Shown here one piece after another: positions 1 to 8,201 of a DNA stretch of 50,480 bases; positions within the stretch are counted from its first letter, which is position 1, and each line of letters begins with the position of its first letter. The notes under the pieces were generated by a model, which had not been told where the DNA came from, ran no database searches, and was given only the letters and a program-made list of their open reading frames with translations. The position numbers and the translations under genes were made by a program. This DNA is from Verrucomicrobiota bacterium (GTDB lineage: Bacteria > Verrucomicrobiota > Verrucomicrobiia > Limisphaerales > JACRJZ01), in assembly GCA_016219875.1 (NCBI GenBank), contig JACRJZ010000142.1, positions 1-50,480 on the forward strand. Direction: 5' to 3'.

Positions 1-443
1 AGGAGCAGGAGAACCAGCGGAACGGAGCGGCGCAGGGATTTCAACCCGAATTCTGCTCTCGCAGCGGGTGAGGAGAGTGGCCGTCCTCGGCCACAGCAAC
101 CTGCTCCAGAAAGCGGGGCGAAGAAGTGCTTGCGCCTTCGAGCGGGGAAAGTTCCTGCGGCCGAGGACGGCCGCCCTCCGGGCGTTGGACCCGCTTCGGA
201 GTTCGGGTCCCAAGCCGCTCCGCCCGCTCTCGCTGCCAGCCGCAAGAGCATCCCACCGCGCATCGCCCAGCATCGCAACCACGAACCGCGAGCTTGTAGG
301 CCGGCTGCCCTCAGCCGGCGCCGGGTCAAGGGACCCGGCCTACCATGCTGGTCCACGGCCGGGCGATGTTCTTCTTGAAGTCGGGGCCTCGTGACCTCGT
401 CTGCTGCGGGATTTCGTAGGCAGTTCTCCAGATTGGCATTCAT
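1..443 (-). CDS. Possible partial gene running off the left edge (low confidence)
   Basis: Read on the minus strand from ATG at 443, the frame stays open to the window edge with no stop. A purine-rich GGAAGAG lies five bases before the ATG. The first 30 or so codons (MNANLENCLRN...) look protein-like, but the next 100 run through palindromic repeats at 296-343 and 79-172, so they are probably repeat-derived. A TTG at 44-42 would start a typical signal peptide (KSLRRSVPLVLLL), so the real gene may be a secreted protein starting there and lying mostly outside the window. The long open frame may also be a GC-rich artefact. No function can be assigned. Confidence 0.25.
   Translation of the reverse strand, partial: MNANLENCLRNPAADEVTRPRLQEEHRPAVDQHGRPGPLTRRRLRAAGLQARGSWLRCWAMRGGMLLRLAARAGGAAWDPNSEAGPTPGGRPSSAAGTFPARRRKHFFAPLSGAGCCGRGRPLSSPAARAEFGLKSLRRSVPLVLLL
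79..172. repeat. Inverted repeat, 14-bp arms
   Basis: The arms GGCCGTCCTCGGCC (79-92) and GGCCGAGGACGGCC (159-172) are exact reverse complements 66 bases apart. Each arm is also partly self-complementary. It belongs to the set of palindromic elements scattered through the window. Confidence 0.6.
296..343. repeat. Palindromic repeat (GTAGGCCGG type)
   Basis: A 48-bp sequence begins GTAGGCCGG and ends CCGGCCTAC, with internal hairpins GCCGGCTG/CAGCCGGC and CCGGGTC/GACCCGG. A related CCGGGTC...GACCCGGCCTAC unit occurs at 35385-35446. Confidence 0.6.
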
Positions 444-578
444 GGTGTCTCTTCCGGTTTGTGGCCGCTTGATACGCCCGGCGTTTCCAAAAGTCGAGCC
501 GGAAGTTGGCGGAAGACGCAGGGAGCTTCAATCTGTAGCGATGAGCACAAGAACATCCCCGGCGGGTGAAGACGGCCT

Positions 579-647
579 GGTGGGGCGAGCGTCCTCGCGA
601 GCCGTTGGACCTGCCCCCGACCGGCTCGCGAGGACGCTCGCCCCACC
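579..647. repeat. Perfect 25-bp-arm inverted repeat
   Basis: The arms at 579-603 and 623-647 are perfect reverse complements around a 19-base loop; each carries GGTGGGGCGAGCG or its complement. It lies 50 bases past the stop of cobA-hemD, so it could also act as its terminator. The rest of 348-696 shows no recognisable gene. Confidence 0.7.
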
Positions 648-696
648 AACCAGCCCGCATCTCGGTAGGGATCAAGGCGGCGGCCCGGCACTTTCG

Positions 697-2223
697 TCAG
701 CCCATTGCCTTCTCGATGGCCTTCACCAGCCCCGGGATCGTGTGCTCGCGCGCCTCGACGCTGGGTTCAAGTTGGAGCGTGGCGAGAGCTTTGCTCGTCT
801 CAGGACCGATCGACGCCGTGCGCACGGCGGGAAACTTCTTCAAGAACTCTGCCAGGTTGAACCGGGCGTGAAAGTTCTCCACCGTGGAACCGCTCGTGAA
901 GGTGAGCCAGTCCGCGCCCGCTGCCACCAGTCCCGCCGCCACGCCGCGAGGATCGTCCGTGTCCGCCACGGTGCGGTACACCGGGATGTCGTCCACGATG
1001 GCGCCGCGTTCTTCCAGCACTTGGACGAGTTCGGGACTGGCTTGCTCCGCCCGGAGGAGACAAACGCAGAGGTTCTCGATACTCCCGTGTTCGAGCATGG
1101 CTTTGGCCACGTTCCGTCCCAGCGCCTCGGCCGGGATGGCATCGACCATCAGGTGCAGTTCCCGGAGCCGCGCCGCGGTAGCCGGGCCGACCGCCGCCAG
1201 CCGCACGCCGCCGAGGTCGCGCAAGTCCTGGAACATGCGGAAGAAGTAATCGAAGAACGCGTTCACGCCGTTCACGCTGGTGAAGACGAGCCAGTCGTAC
1301 TCGTGCAAACTCAGCAACGCGTCCCCCAGCGGCCCTTTGTTGGCCGGCTCGACCTGCTTGATGACCGGCACCTCGATGACCTCGGCGCCGCGCTCCCGCA
1401 AGTGCTCGGAGAGTTTGCCGGCCTGCCCGCGCGAGCGCGTCACGACCACGCGCTGGCCGAAGAGCGGCCGCTGCTCGAACCAGTTCAGCTTCGCGCGGAG
1501 CTTCACGATTTCCCCGACCACCACGACGGCCGGAGCGGTGAGGCCCGCTTGCGCCGCCAAGGCGGCTAGCGAACCGAGCGGGCCGGCGACGGTCTGCTGG
1601 TTCTCCGTCGTCCCACGCCGCACGATGGCCGCGGGCGTTTCCGGCGGCAGACCGCCCGCGATGAGCGCGCCGGTGATCTCCGCCAGCCGCTTCGTGCCCA
1701 TGAGGATGACCTTCGCCCCCGGCGTCCGGGCCACGGCGCTCCAGTCGATGGGCGAGTGTTCTTTGGCCGGATCGCGATGGCCGGTGATGACGGTGAAGCA
1801 GGAGCCGTAGTCCCGGTGCGTGAGTGGAATGCCCGCGTAGGCCGGCACCGCGATGGCACTGGTGACGCCGGGCACGACCTCGAAGGGAACCCCCGCTTCC
1901 GCCAGAGCTTCGGCCTCCTCGCCGCCGCGGCCGAAGATGTACGGGTCGCCGCCCTTGAGCCGGACGACGACCTTGCCTTCGCGCGCTTGGCCGAGGAGGA
2001 GCCGGTTGATGTCCTCCTGCGTGTTGCAGGAGCGGTCTTCGGCCCTCTTGCCGCCGAAGATCAGTTCGGCCGCGGACGGCGCCAGGCTCAGCAACTCGGG
2101 GTTCACCAGCGCGTCGTACACCACGACCTCGGCCCGGCCCAACAACTCCGCGCCGCGCCGCGTGAGCAAACCCGCGTCGCCCGGCCCGGCGCCGACGAGA
2201 TAAACGATGCCTTTTGGTTTCAT
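697..2223 (-). CDS. cobA-hemD: Fused uroporphyrinogen-III C-methyltransferase / uroporphyrinogen-III synthase
   Basis: This 508-residue protein joins two steps of tetrapyrrole synthesis. Residues 1-245 are a SAM-dependent uroporphyrinogen-III methyltransferase (SUMT/CobA), which makes precorrin-2 for siroheme and cobalamin. Visible motifs are GAGPGD (11-16), RLKGGDPYIFGRG (88-100) and GIPLTHRD (131-138). Residues 253-508 are a HemD-type synthase that closes hydroxymethylbilane to uroporphyrinogen III; this half is poorly conserved and is recognised by position and by motifs such as VTRSRGQAGKL near its start. I chose ATG 2223 because the family begins right at the VYLVGAGPGD strand; 15 extra upstream codons are possible. 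The fusion is common in Verrucomicrobiota, Clostridia and Planctomycetes. It stands alone here, with repeats on both sides. Confidence 0.93.
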   Translation of the reverse strand: MKPKGIVYLVGAGPGDAGLLTRRGAELLGRAEVVVYDALVNPELLSLAPSAAELIFGGKRAEDRSCNTQEDINRLLLGQAREGKVVVRLKGGDPYIFGRGGEEAEALAEAGVPFEVVPGVTSAIAVPAYAGIPLTHRDYGSCFTVITGHRDPAKEHSPIDWSAVARTPGAKVILMGTKRLAEITGALIAGGLPPETPAAIVRRGTTENQQTVAGPLGSLAALAAQAGLTAPAVVVVGEIVKLRAKLNWFEQRPLFGQRVVVTRSRGQAGKLSEHLRERGAEVIEVPVIKQVEPANKGPLGDALLSLHEYDWLVFTSVNGVNAFFDYFFRMFQDLRDLGGVRLAAVGPATAARLRELHLMVDAIPAEALGRNVAKAMLEHGSIENLCVCLLRAEQASPELVQVLEERGAIVDDIPVYRTVADTDDPRGVAAGLVAAGADWLTFTSGSTVENFHARFNLAEFLKKFPAVRTASIGPETSKALATLQLEPSVEAREHTIPGLVKAIEKAMG

Positions 2224-2280
2224 CCGGCGGCATTGTACCCGCGACCGTGCAGAAAGCTCAAAGCCCAAAGTGGCGGGTGG

Positions 2281-2423
2281 CCGCGCGAGTCCCTGTGGAT
2301 TCGAGAATCCCTGGATCGTAGCAGCCGACGTGAGGAGGCTCTGTTTTCAAATCCGAAATCAAAACAGAGCCTCCTCACGTCGGCTGCTACGCTTTCTTGA
2401 ATCAGCCCTGCCGCGCGAGTCCC
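2281..2423. mobile_element. Palindromic element A1 with 13-bp flanking direct repeats
   Basis: The core at 2318-2390 starts GTAGCAGCCGACGTGAGG and ends with its reverse complement, giving arms of about 29 bp around a short loop. Outside the core are imperfect terminal inverted repeats GATTCGAG (2298-2305) and CTTGAATC (2396-2403). The 13-mer CCGCGCGAGTCCC occurs at 2281-2293 and again at 2411-2423, as expected for a target-site duplication. A near-identical copy, ends included, lies at 6333-6445. No protein is encoded. Confidence 0.75.
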
Positions 2424-2478
2424 CGGTCCAAAATCGCACTTGAGTCCTCTGCGCGGCGGGGCTTTAATCCACGGCATC

Positions 2479-4635
2479 ATGTCTCCTCAAGCACTCCAGG
2501 TCGCCGCGCTGGCCGTCGGGCTGGCTGCCGCTTCGTCGCTCCGCGCCGCCGACACCAGCGCGCCACCTCCGCTCGCCATCGACGGTCCCGCCCAAGTCAC
2601 GCAGTTCGAGCGCATCGCCTTTGTGATCGGCTCCGTGCCCGCCTGCCGCAATCCGTACGACAGCGACGAAATCCAAGTGGGCCTCGAAATCACGGCACCA
2701 TCTGGCGTCAAACTGAGCGTACCGGCGTTCTTCCAGCAGCCCTTCGAGTGGCGCTCCGTGGACCGCGGTGGCCGCAAGACCGAGTGGATTTACCCGACGG
2801 GACAGGCGGGTTGGCGGGCGCGGTTCGCGCCCACGGAGGCGGGTCGTTACTCTGCCACGGTCCAAGTGAAACGATCCAGCGGCGCGGACCGGTTTGGCCG
2901 GGTGGTTTTCGAGTGCGTGACCAGGACGAGCCGAGGCTTCGTCCGCGTGTCGCAACGCGATCCGCGCTTCTTCGAGTTCGGCGATGGCTCGCCGTATTTC
3001 CCCATCGGCCAGAACGTCGCCTTCATCGGCGACGGCCAGCATCTCGACGGCGAGAGGGCGGCCGGCGTGTTCCGCAACATGTCGGAGCACGGCGCGAACT
3101 GGGCGCGGGTCTGGACGTGTTGCGAAGACTGGGCCATGGCCATTGAGGCGCGCAAGAGCGTCTGGGGCCGGTCCTGGAATTGGCGTCCGCCCTTCGCGCC
3201 GATGCCGGGAGCCGACGGCACGAATGCGCCGCGTTGCGTGGTGCTGGGCGGCAGCGGCGCTTCGAGCTTGGCCGTCACGCCGTCGCACGCCGTGCCGCTG
3301 CGGCCAGGAACGGCCTACGTGCTCACGGGTCGCGTGCTCACGGAATCGAACGCCAGCTTCACCATCGAGGCGCAGCGCGGCGCGTTGGGCGAGGCCGTGC
3401 GCAGCGCGGGCCAGGGTCAATGGGCCAGCTTCGAGCGGCCTTTCACCGCCGGGGCGAACCAGTGGTGGCTAGGCGATCTGCGCTTGCGCTCGGCAGGCGA
3501 AGGCCGCGTCTGGCTGGCCGATCTTTCGTTGCGCGAAACCGGCGGCGGACCGGAGCTGCTTTGGGAAGCGGAAGTGAACCGTCCATTGCGCGGCGTGTAC
3601 AACCAGCCCGATTGCTTCCTGCTGGATCGACTCGTGGAGGCCGCGGAAAAGCACGGCATCTATCTCCAACTCTGCCTCTTCACGCGCGACCTCTACCGCT
3701 CCGCGCTGCGCGATCCGCAGAGCACGGAGTATCAGCGGGCCATCGACGACGCGAAGAAGTTCCTGCGCTACGCCGTCGCGCGCTGGGGCCACTCGACGAG
3801 CGTGTTCGCCTGGGAGTACTTCAACGAAATGGATCCGGGCGCGCCGACCGACCGCTTCTATCGCGAACTCGGCGGGTTTCTCGAACAGATCGACGTTTAC
3901 CGGCATCTCCGCACCGTGAGCGCGTGGTCGCCCGCGCCGAAATACTGGGCGCAAGCCTCGCTCGACATCGCCGACCTGCATTGGTATCTGCGCCCGATCT
4001 CCAAACCCGCGTGGCAGGACGAAGTGGCCGGCGTGCTCGATCGCGCGAAGCTCCTGCGGGAAGGCGCGCCGTCGAAGCCCGCGCTGCTGGCGGAGTTCGG
4101 TCTCGCGGACGACAAGTGGGGCCGCAGTCCCTACATGCCGCAGGACAAGGCGGGCGTGCATTTTCACAACGCGCTCTGGGCCTCGGCCTTCAGCGGACTG
4201 TCCGGCACGGCGATGTTCTGGTGGTGGGAGACGCTCGACCAAAACGACCTCTACCGTCACTACCGTCCGCTCGCGGCGTTTCTGGCGGACGTGCCGTTCA
4301 CCACGGCGCAACTGCGACCGGCCTCGCTCACGACGGAGAAGCAGGCGCGCGCCTTCGCTTGGCGCGGGCAGGACCGCGCGTACGTGTGGCTGCACCATCC
4401 GCAGGCGACATGGTGGAACGTGGTGGCGGAAAAGAAATCGCCGCCGGAAATCGCAGGCGATTCACTGTCGCTCGACGGATTGACGGACGGGACCTACCGG
4501 CTCGAATGGTGGGACACGAACACGGGCCAGGTGACGCAGCGGAAGACGGTGTCCGTGTCGGGCGGCAAACTCACCGTGCCGGTGCCGGTTTTCACAAGCG
4601 ACGCGGCATGCAAGCTCGTCAAGGAAGGAAAGTAG
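2479..4635 (+). CDS. Secreted DUF5060-type glycoside hydrolase
   Basis: This 718-residue protein is predicted to be secreted. It starts with a signal peptide (cleavage near SLRA-AD, about residue 25). An N-terminal beta-sandwich follows, with the NPYDSDEI motif and the 'FRVSxxDPRFFEFGDGSPYFPIG' type junction typical of DUF5060 proteins (about 30-190). A carbohydrate-binding-like jelly roll is inserted at about 245-360. The rest is a (beta/alpha)8 barrel with two likely catalytic acids: E450 in WEYFNEMDP as acid/base and E539 in LLAEFG as nucleophile, the arrangement of clan A enzymes such as GH5. The substrate is unknown, probably a plant or algal polysaccharide. ATG 2479 was chosen because it directly precedes the signal peptide. 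No operon partner is evident. Confidence 0.8.
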   Translation: MSPQALQVAALAVGLAAASSLRAADTSAPPPLAIDGPAQVTQFERIAFVIGSVPACRNPYDSDEIQVGLEITAPSGVKLSVPAFFQQPFEWRSVDRGGRKTEWIYPTGQAGWRARFAPTEAGRYSATVQVKRSSGADRFGRVVFECVTRTSRGFVRVSQRDPRFFEFGDGSPYFPIGQNVAFIGDGQHLDGERAAGVFRNMSEHGANWARVWTCCEDWAMAIEARKSVWGRSWNWRPPFAPMPGADGTNAPRCVVLGGSGASSLAVTPSHAVPLRPGTAYVLTGRVLTESNASFTIEAQRGALGEAVRSAGQGQWASFERPFTAGANQWWLGDLRLRSAGEGRVWLADLSLRETGGGPELLWEAEVNRPLRGVYNQPDCFLLDRLVEAAEKHGIYLQLCLFTRDLYRSALRDPQSTEYQRAIDDAKKFLRYAVARWGHSTSVFAWEYFNEMDPGAPTDRFYRELGGFLEQIDVYRHLRTVSAWSPAPKYWAQASLDIADLHWYLRPISKPAWQDEVAGVLDRAKLLREGAPSKPALLAEFGLADDKWGRSPYMPQDKAGVHFHNALWASAFSGLSGTAMFWWWETLDQNDLYRHYRPLAAFLADVPFTTAQLRPASLTTEKQARAFAWRGQDRAYVWLHHPQATWWNVVAEKKSPPEIAGDSLSLDGLTDGTYRLEWWDTNTGQVTQRKTVSVSGGKLTVPVPVFTSDAACKLVKEGK

Positions 4636-4693
4636 GCGGCTCTCGGCGGGGCGCAGCTTGGCGCCAGGAGTGTGACGCTTGGATTCGGCAAAT

Positions 4694-4844
4694 CCCCTCA
4701 CCCGCCCTCCGGGCACCCTCTCCCGTCCGACGGGAGAGGGGAAGCGTCAGACGCGCCGGATGAATTCCAGCGCTGACTTCGTCCCAACGCCTCAGTTGCG
4801 CCTCCCTCTCCCATCGGATGGGAGAGGGCCGGGGTGAGGGCGGC
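4694..4844. repeat. CCCTCTCCC-type palindromic repeat pair
   Basis: Two hairpins, CCCTCTCCCGTCCGACGGGAGAGGG and CCCTCTCCCATCGGATGGGAGAGGG in abbreviated form, lie about 70 bp apart. They are bracketed by CCCTCACCC at 4695 and GGGGTGAGGG near 4833, making one larger inverted repeat. A related half unit sits in frame inside the giant gene at 20697-20741. It could also terminate transcription of the upstream hydrolase gene. Confidence 0.65.
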
Positions 4845-4897
4845 GCTCCTTTCCACAGGGCCATTTACTTCCTTGCCGTTTCTGCCACGCTGGGCGC

Positions 4898-5482
4898 GTG
4901 AAGAACTGGAAGACGCTCTCGCGGCAGACCGTGTTGGACCACGGCCGTTTTCTCACGGTGGAAATGCACTCCGTGGAACTGCCCGACGGCACGGTGATCC
5001 CGGACTGGCCGTGGCTGGTCACGCCGGACTTTGTGAACATCCTCGCGCAGACGGAGGAGGGGCGGTTTCTGATTTTTCGCCAGACGAAGTACGCCGTCCA
5101 AGGCGACACGCTCGCGGTGGTAGGCGGCTTCGTCGATCCGGGCGAAGCCGCGGCGGCGGCGGCGCGGCGTGAACTGCTGGAGGAAACGGGCCACGCTTCG
5201 GACGATTGGATTTCGCTGGGCAGTTTCGTGGTCGATGCCAACCGCGGGGCCGGGACCGCGCACTATTTCGCTGCCCGCAAGACCCGTCGAGTGGCCCAGC
5301 CTACCGGCGGCGACTTGGAGGAGCAGGAACTCCTCTTCCTCACCCGCCCCGAACTCGAAGCGGCGCTGCGCGAAGGCCGGTTCAAAGCTCTCGCTTGGGC
5401 GGCCGTGGTGGCGTTGGGCCTGCCGCACTTTGAAGCTGAAATGCAGAATCCGGGAGGCGATTGCAGAACCCCGCGGCCGTAG
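4898..5482 (+). CDS. Nudix hydrolase (ADP-ribose pyrophosphatase-like)
   Basis: This 194-residue cytoplasmic enzyme carries an intact Nudix box, GX5EX7REUXEEXGU, from G77 to H99 (G77, E83, R91-E92, E95-E96, G98). The Glu residues bind Mg2+ for hydrolysis of a nucleoside diphosphate linked to another group. The overall layout (N-terminal strand pair, Nudix box in the middle, trailing helix) fits ADP-ribose or nucleotide-sugar pyrophosphatases; the exact substrate cannot be read. Translation starts at GTG 4898, just before MKNWKTLSRQ; no in-frame ATG fits better. The last residues (GGDCRTPRP) do not look conserved, and the stop TAG lies inside the palindromic repeat that begins at 5478, so the original C-terminus was probably changed by that insertion. 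Confidence 0.85.
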   Translation: MKNWKTLSRQTVLDHGRFLTVEMHSVELPDGTVIPDWPWLVTPDFVNILAQTEEGRFLIFRQTKYAVQGDTLAVVGGFVDPGEAAAAAARRELLEETGHASDDWISLGSFVVDANRGAGTAHYFAARKTRRVAQPTGGDLEEQELLFLTRPELEAALREGRFKALAWAAVVALGLPHFEAEMQNPGGDCRTPRP

Positions 5483-5561
5483 CGGCGTCTCGGTAGAGCG
5501 CCGCACTGCCAGGCAGAAGGCAAAAAAGAGAATGGCGGCGCTCTGCCGAGACGCCGCTACG
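5478..5561. repeat. Palindromic element B1 (CGTAGCGGCGTCTCGG type)
   Basis: Arms of 27 bp (5478-5504 and 5535-5561), beginning CGTAGCGGCGTCTCGG and ending CCGAGACGCCGCTACG, are nearly perfect complements around an A-rich loop. It lies between convergent genes and supplies the Nudix stop codon. The same core is at 50416-50480 and a diverged one at 42553-42631. Confidence 0.75.
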
Positions 5562-5579
5562 ACACATTGAGTTGAACCC

Positions 5580-6239
5580 TCACACCCGACGCAGCAGCGT
5601 GTGGCCGTTGGGCGCGAGCAGTCGTTGCACGGCGGCCGGCACGGCGGCGCAAGCTTGCGCGTGGAGTTCGCCGCATTGTCCATCTGTGAGTGCCAGCGGC
5701 GGCGCGGCCCCGGCAATGAAACCGCCCAACGTCTGCTGCGCGTAGTTCACCAAACCCTGCCGTAGCGGCAGCGAGAACACCGCCAGCGTGATGCCATAAA
5801 CCAGCGTGTGCCAGCCGCGCGCCTCCCCGGAATCGACTGCGGCCAGGTAGCGTTGCACGAGCCGATGATCCCGCAACGGACGCAAGCGATGGATTTGCCG
5901 CTGCCCCACGCGGCAACTGGCGGCGGCAAACTCGCGCAGCTTCGGTTCGGCGGCGAGTTGCTGATCCAGCGCCATCAACTCGCGCACCTCGTGGCGCTGG
6001 GCGCAATCGTAGGCGCGCTGGATGGCCGGCAGTTCCAGCGGCGTGAGGAGTCCGGCTTGATAGGTCTGGAGAAACATCCGCAGCGCGGGCACCGACCGGA
6101 CTTGCGCAAGCTGCAGGGCCGACGAAGCCAGCGCGGGCGCGGCCAGATCTTCCGCCGTACCAAGTTGCGTCAACAAAGGCCGGACCTCGCCCGACAACAG
6201 GGCGGTTTCACTCGGCGCGATGTGGGTCTGGCCTGTCAT
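5580..6239 (-). CDS. UreF-like helical protein (tentative urease accessory family)
   Basis: The product is a 219-residue, mostly alpha-helical protein with no signal peptide. The layout resembles UreF, the urease accessory chaperone: a helical N-terminus, an 'LxxLELPAIxRAY' stretch, a central 'ExRELxALDxxLAAEP' segment, then 'GWHTLVYGITLAVFSLPLRQGLVNY' type helices and 'PAAVQRLL' near the end. UreF acts with UreD and UreG to load nickel into urease. No urease subunit or other Ure gene is in the window, so the assignment rests on remembered sequence character and is tentative. ATG 6239 was chosen over a start 13 codons upstream because that extension (MPTFCRNRRSRNG) looks non-conserved. It converges on the Nudix gene with element B1 between them. 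Confidence 0.45.
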   Translation of the reverse strand: MTGQTHIAPSETALLSGEVRPLLTQLGTAEDLAAPALASSALQLAQVRSVPALRMFLQTYQAGLLTPLELPAIQRAYDCAQRHEVRELMALDQQLAAEPKLREFAAASCRVGQRQIHRLRPLRDHRLVQRYLAAVDSGEARGWHTLVYGITLAVFSLPLRQGLVNYAQQTLGGFIAGAAPPLALTDGQCGELHAQACAAVPAAVQRLLAPNGHTLLRRV

Positions 6240-6332
6240 GCCATTTCGAGATCGGCGATTTCGACAAAACGTGGGCAAGCTACAGCGAGTTGCCGCTCAC
6301 GCAATGGGAAAGAGTGCCGGCAACCGACGATG

Positions 6333-6445
6333 GATTCAAGAATCCCTGGATCGTAGCAGCCGACGTGAGGAGGCTCCGTTTTCAAATCCGAAATCTAAAC
6401 AGAGCCTCCTCACGTCGGCTGCTACGCTTTCTTGAATCAGCCCTG
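6333..6445. mobile_element. Palindromic element A2
   Basis: The core at 6353-6425 matches element A1 almost base for base, including the loop. The termini are perfect inverted repeats, GATTCAAG (6333-6340) and CTTGAATC (6431-6438), followed by AGCCCTG as in A1. GCCGGC occurs on both sides (6316 and 6446), a weak hint of a target duplication. It lies between divergent genes. Confidence 0.7.
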
Positions 6446-6589
6446 GCCGGCGACTCGCTCACGCCATAAAACAGTTGCCTCCGCGCGTCGGCTGAGACAC
6501 GATCCGCCCCGTTAAGCACCACGTTCGAGGGCCGAAGCATTGTGCCGTGGCCGCCCGGCGTGGGCCAAGAAATGCAGAGAACAGAACCT

Positions 6590-8170
6590 ATGAACTCTCA
6601 TCACGATCACCAAGGATGCCATTGCAGTTGCTGTGCCCATGCGGCCGGCGCGAACCTCTCCTTCGACGGCGTGACCCGCCGACAATTTCTTTACAGCGTC
6701 GGCGCGCTCGCTGCCGGCAGCGTTGCGCTGGGCGCCTTCCCCTCCGACGCCGCCGAGGCGGCCGCCAGCCCGGCCCGCCCGCCGCGCCAGAAGAAAACGC
6801 TGCGCGTCCAGCCCGTGCTGCTGTACGAAACGCCGAAGCGCCGCGAAGCCACAAGCTGGCGCAGTTGGGGCGGCATCCAAACGGAGGAAGACGCGAAGAA
6901 GGAGCAGGTCCGCATCGCCGCGGAGTTGGCGAAGCTCAAGGCCCAGGCCGACTTTCCGGTGGAGTTTCTTCCGTTGGTCGCGGCGAAGAACGGCGACCAA
7001 GCCGTCGCCGCGCTCGGCGGCACCCAGTTCGACACGCTGCTTCTGTACGCCGCCGGCGGTGGGGGCCTGGAGAAGCTGGTCAGCAAGGACCGGCATAATC
7101 TCATGTTCCTGCGCCACGACCCCGGCCCGGTGTATCTGTGGTACGAAATCGTGCATCCGCGCTTCCTGCGCAAGACCGTGGACGAATACAGCCCGACCGG
7201 CATGGACGTTTGGGACGTCGTCGTGGACAAGCAGGACGACTTGCTCTGGCGGTTGCGCGCGCTCAGTGGACTCAGCAACACCCTCGGCAAACGCATCGTC
7301 GCCATCGGCGGCGCGGGCGGCTGGGGCCAGGGCGGCCAGAAGGCGCCCGTCATATCGAAGGAGCTGTGGAAGCTCGACCTGGTGGACTTTCCCTACAAGG
7401 AATTGGAGCCTCGCCTCAAAGCCGCGTTCGCGAACACGGCGCTGGTCAAACGCGCCGAGGAAGACGCGCGCCGGTTCCTGCGCCAGTCCGGCGTGTCACT
7501 GCACACACAGCGGCCCTTCGTGAACAACGCCTTCGTCCTCACTGAGGTTTTCAAGGACATCATGGACGAAGCGAAGACCGACGCGATCACGGTCAACCAT
7601 TGCATGGGCACGATCATGGGCATGTCCAAGACCACGGCCTGCCTGCCGCTCAGTCAACTCAACGACGAAGGCTATTTGGCGTTCTGTGAATCCGACTTCG
7701 TGGTGATCCCGTCCGGCATCCTGCTGCACTACATCTCCGGCAAGCCGGTCTTCCTCAACGACCCCACCTACCCGCACGACGACATCGTGACGCTGGCGCA
7801 TTGCACCGCGCCGCGCAAGATGGACGGCAAGAAAGCCGAGCGGACCAAGGTGCTGACGCACTTCGAGTCCGACTACGGCGCTGCACCCAAAGTGGAAATG
7901 CGGCTCGGCCAGATCACCACCAACCTCGTTCCCGACTTCGACTGCAAGAAATGGGTCGGCTTCGCCGGCACCATCGTGGGCAATCCGTTCCTCGACATCT
8001 GCCGCTCGCAAGTCGATGTGAAGGTCCACGGGGACAGCGCGGCGTTGTTGGAGCAGATGAAAGGCTTCCACTGGATGCTCTCCTACGGCGATTACCTCAA
8101 GGAAACCGGCTACGTGCTGAAAAAGCTCGGCGTGGGCTTCCTGAACGTGAGCGCGCCGAAAGTGGCTTGA
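6590..8170 (+). CDS. Tat-exported sugar-isomerase-like protein
   Basis: This 526-residue protein has a twin-arginine signal, TRRQFLYSVGALAAG, preceded by an unusual His/Cys-rich start (HHDH followed by CHCSCC, residues 3-15). The mature part resembles the fucose/arabinose isomerase fold: an N-terminal alpha/beta region (about 70-300) and a C-terminal region with NHCMGTIMGM, a serine/proline-rich 'CESDFVVIPSGILLHYISGKPVFLNDPTYPH' type segment, and 'HCTAPRKMDG'. Family members convert aldose and ketose sugars with a divalent metal in the cytoplasm, so Tat export is unusual and the enzyme may act on an extracytoplasmic sugar or have another role. ATG 6590 was chosen because it gives a short n-region ahead of the RR motif; an ATG at 6542 is also open. 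Confidence 0.65.
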   Translation: MNSHHDHQGCHCSCCAHAAGANLSFDGVTRRQFLYSVGALAAGSVALGAFPSDAAEAAASPARPPRQKKTLRVQPVLLYETPKRREATSWRSWGGIQTEEDAKKEQVRIAAELAKLKAQADFPVEFLPLVAAKNGDQAVAALGGTQFDTLLLYAAGGGGLEKLVSKDRHNLMFLRHDPGPVYLWYEIVHPRFLRKTVDEYSPTGMDVWDVVVDKQDDLLWRLRALSGLSNTLGKRIVAIGGAGGWGQGGQKAPVISKELWKLDLVDFPYKELEPRLKAAFANTALVKRAEEDARRFLRQSGVSLHTQRPFVNNAFVLTEVFKDIMDEAKTDAITVNHCMGTIMGMSKTTACLPLSQLNDEGYLAFCESDFVVIPSGILLHYISGKPVFLNDPTYPHDDIVTLAHCTAPRKMDGKKAERTKVLTHFESDYGAAPKVEMRLGQITTNLVPDFDCKKWVGFAGTIVGNPFLDICRSQVDVKVHGDSAALLEQMKGFHWMLSYGDYLKETGYVLKKLGVGFLNVSAPKVA

Positions 8171-8201
8171 GCGAAGCCTCCTCCCGCTGCGCCACGCGGA
8201 A

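Noticed and set aside
391..1569. Plus-strand open frame of 392 codons
   Set aside because: It spans a repeat region and the antisense of cobA-hemD; no recognisable domain.
2318..2390. Palindromes as ordinary transcription terminators
   Set aside because: Some lie between convergent genes, but near-identical copies also sit inside hicA and between divergent genes, and they have no consistent T-run, so they are repeats first.
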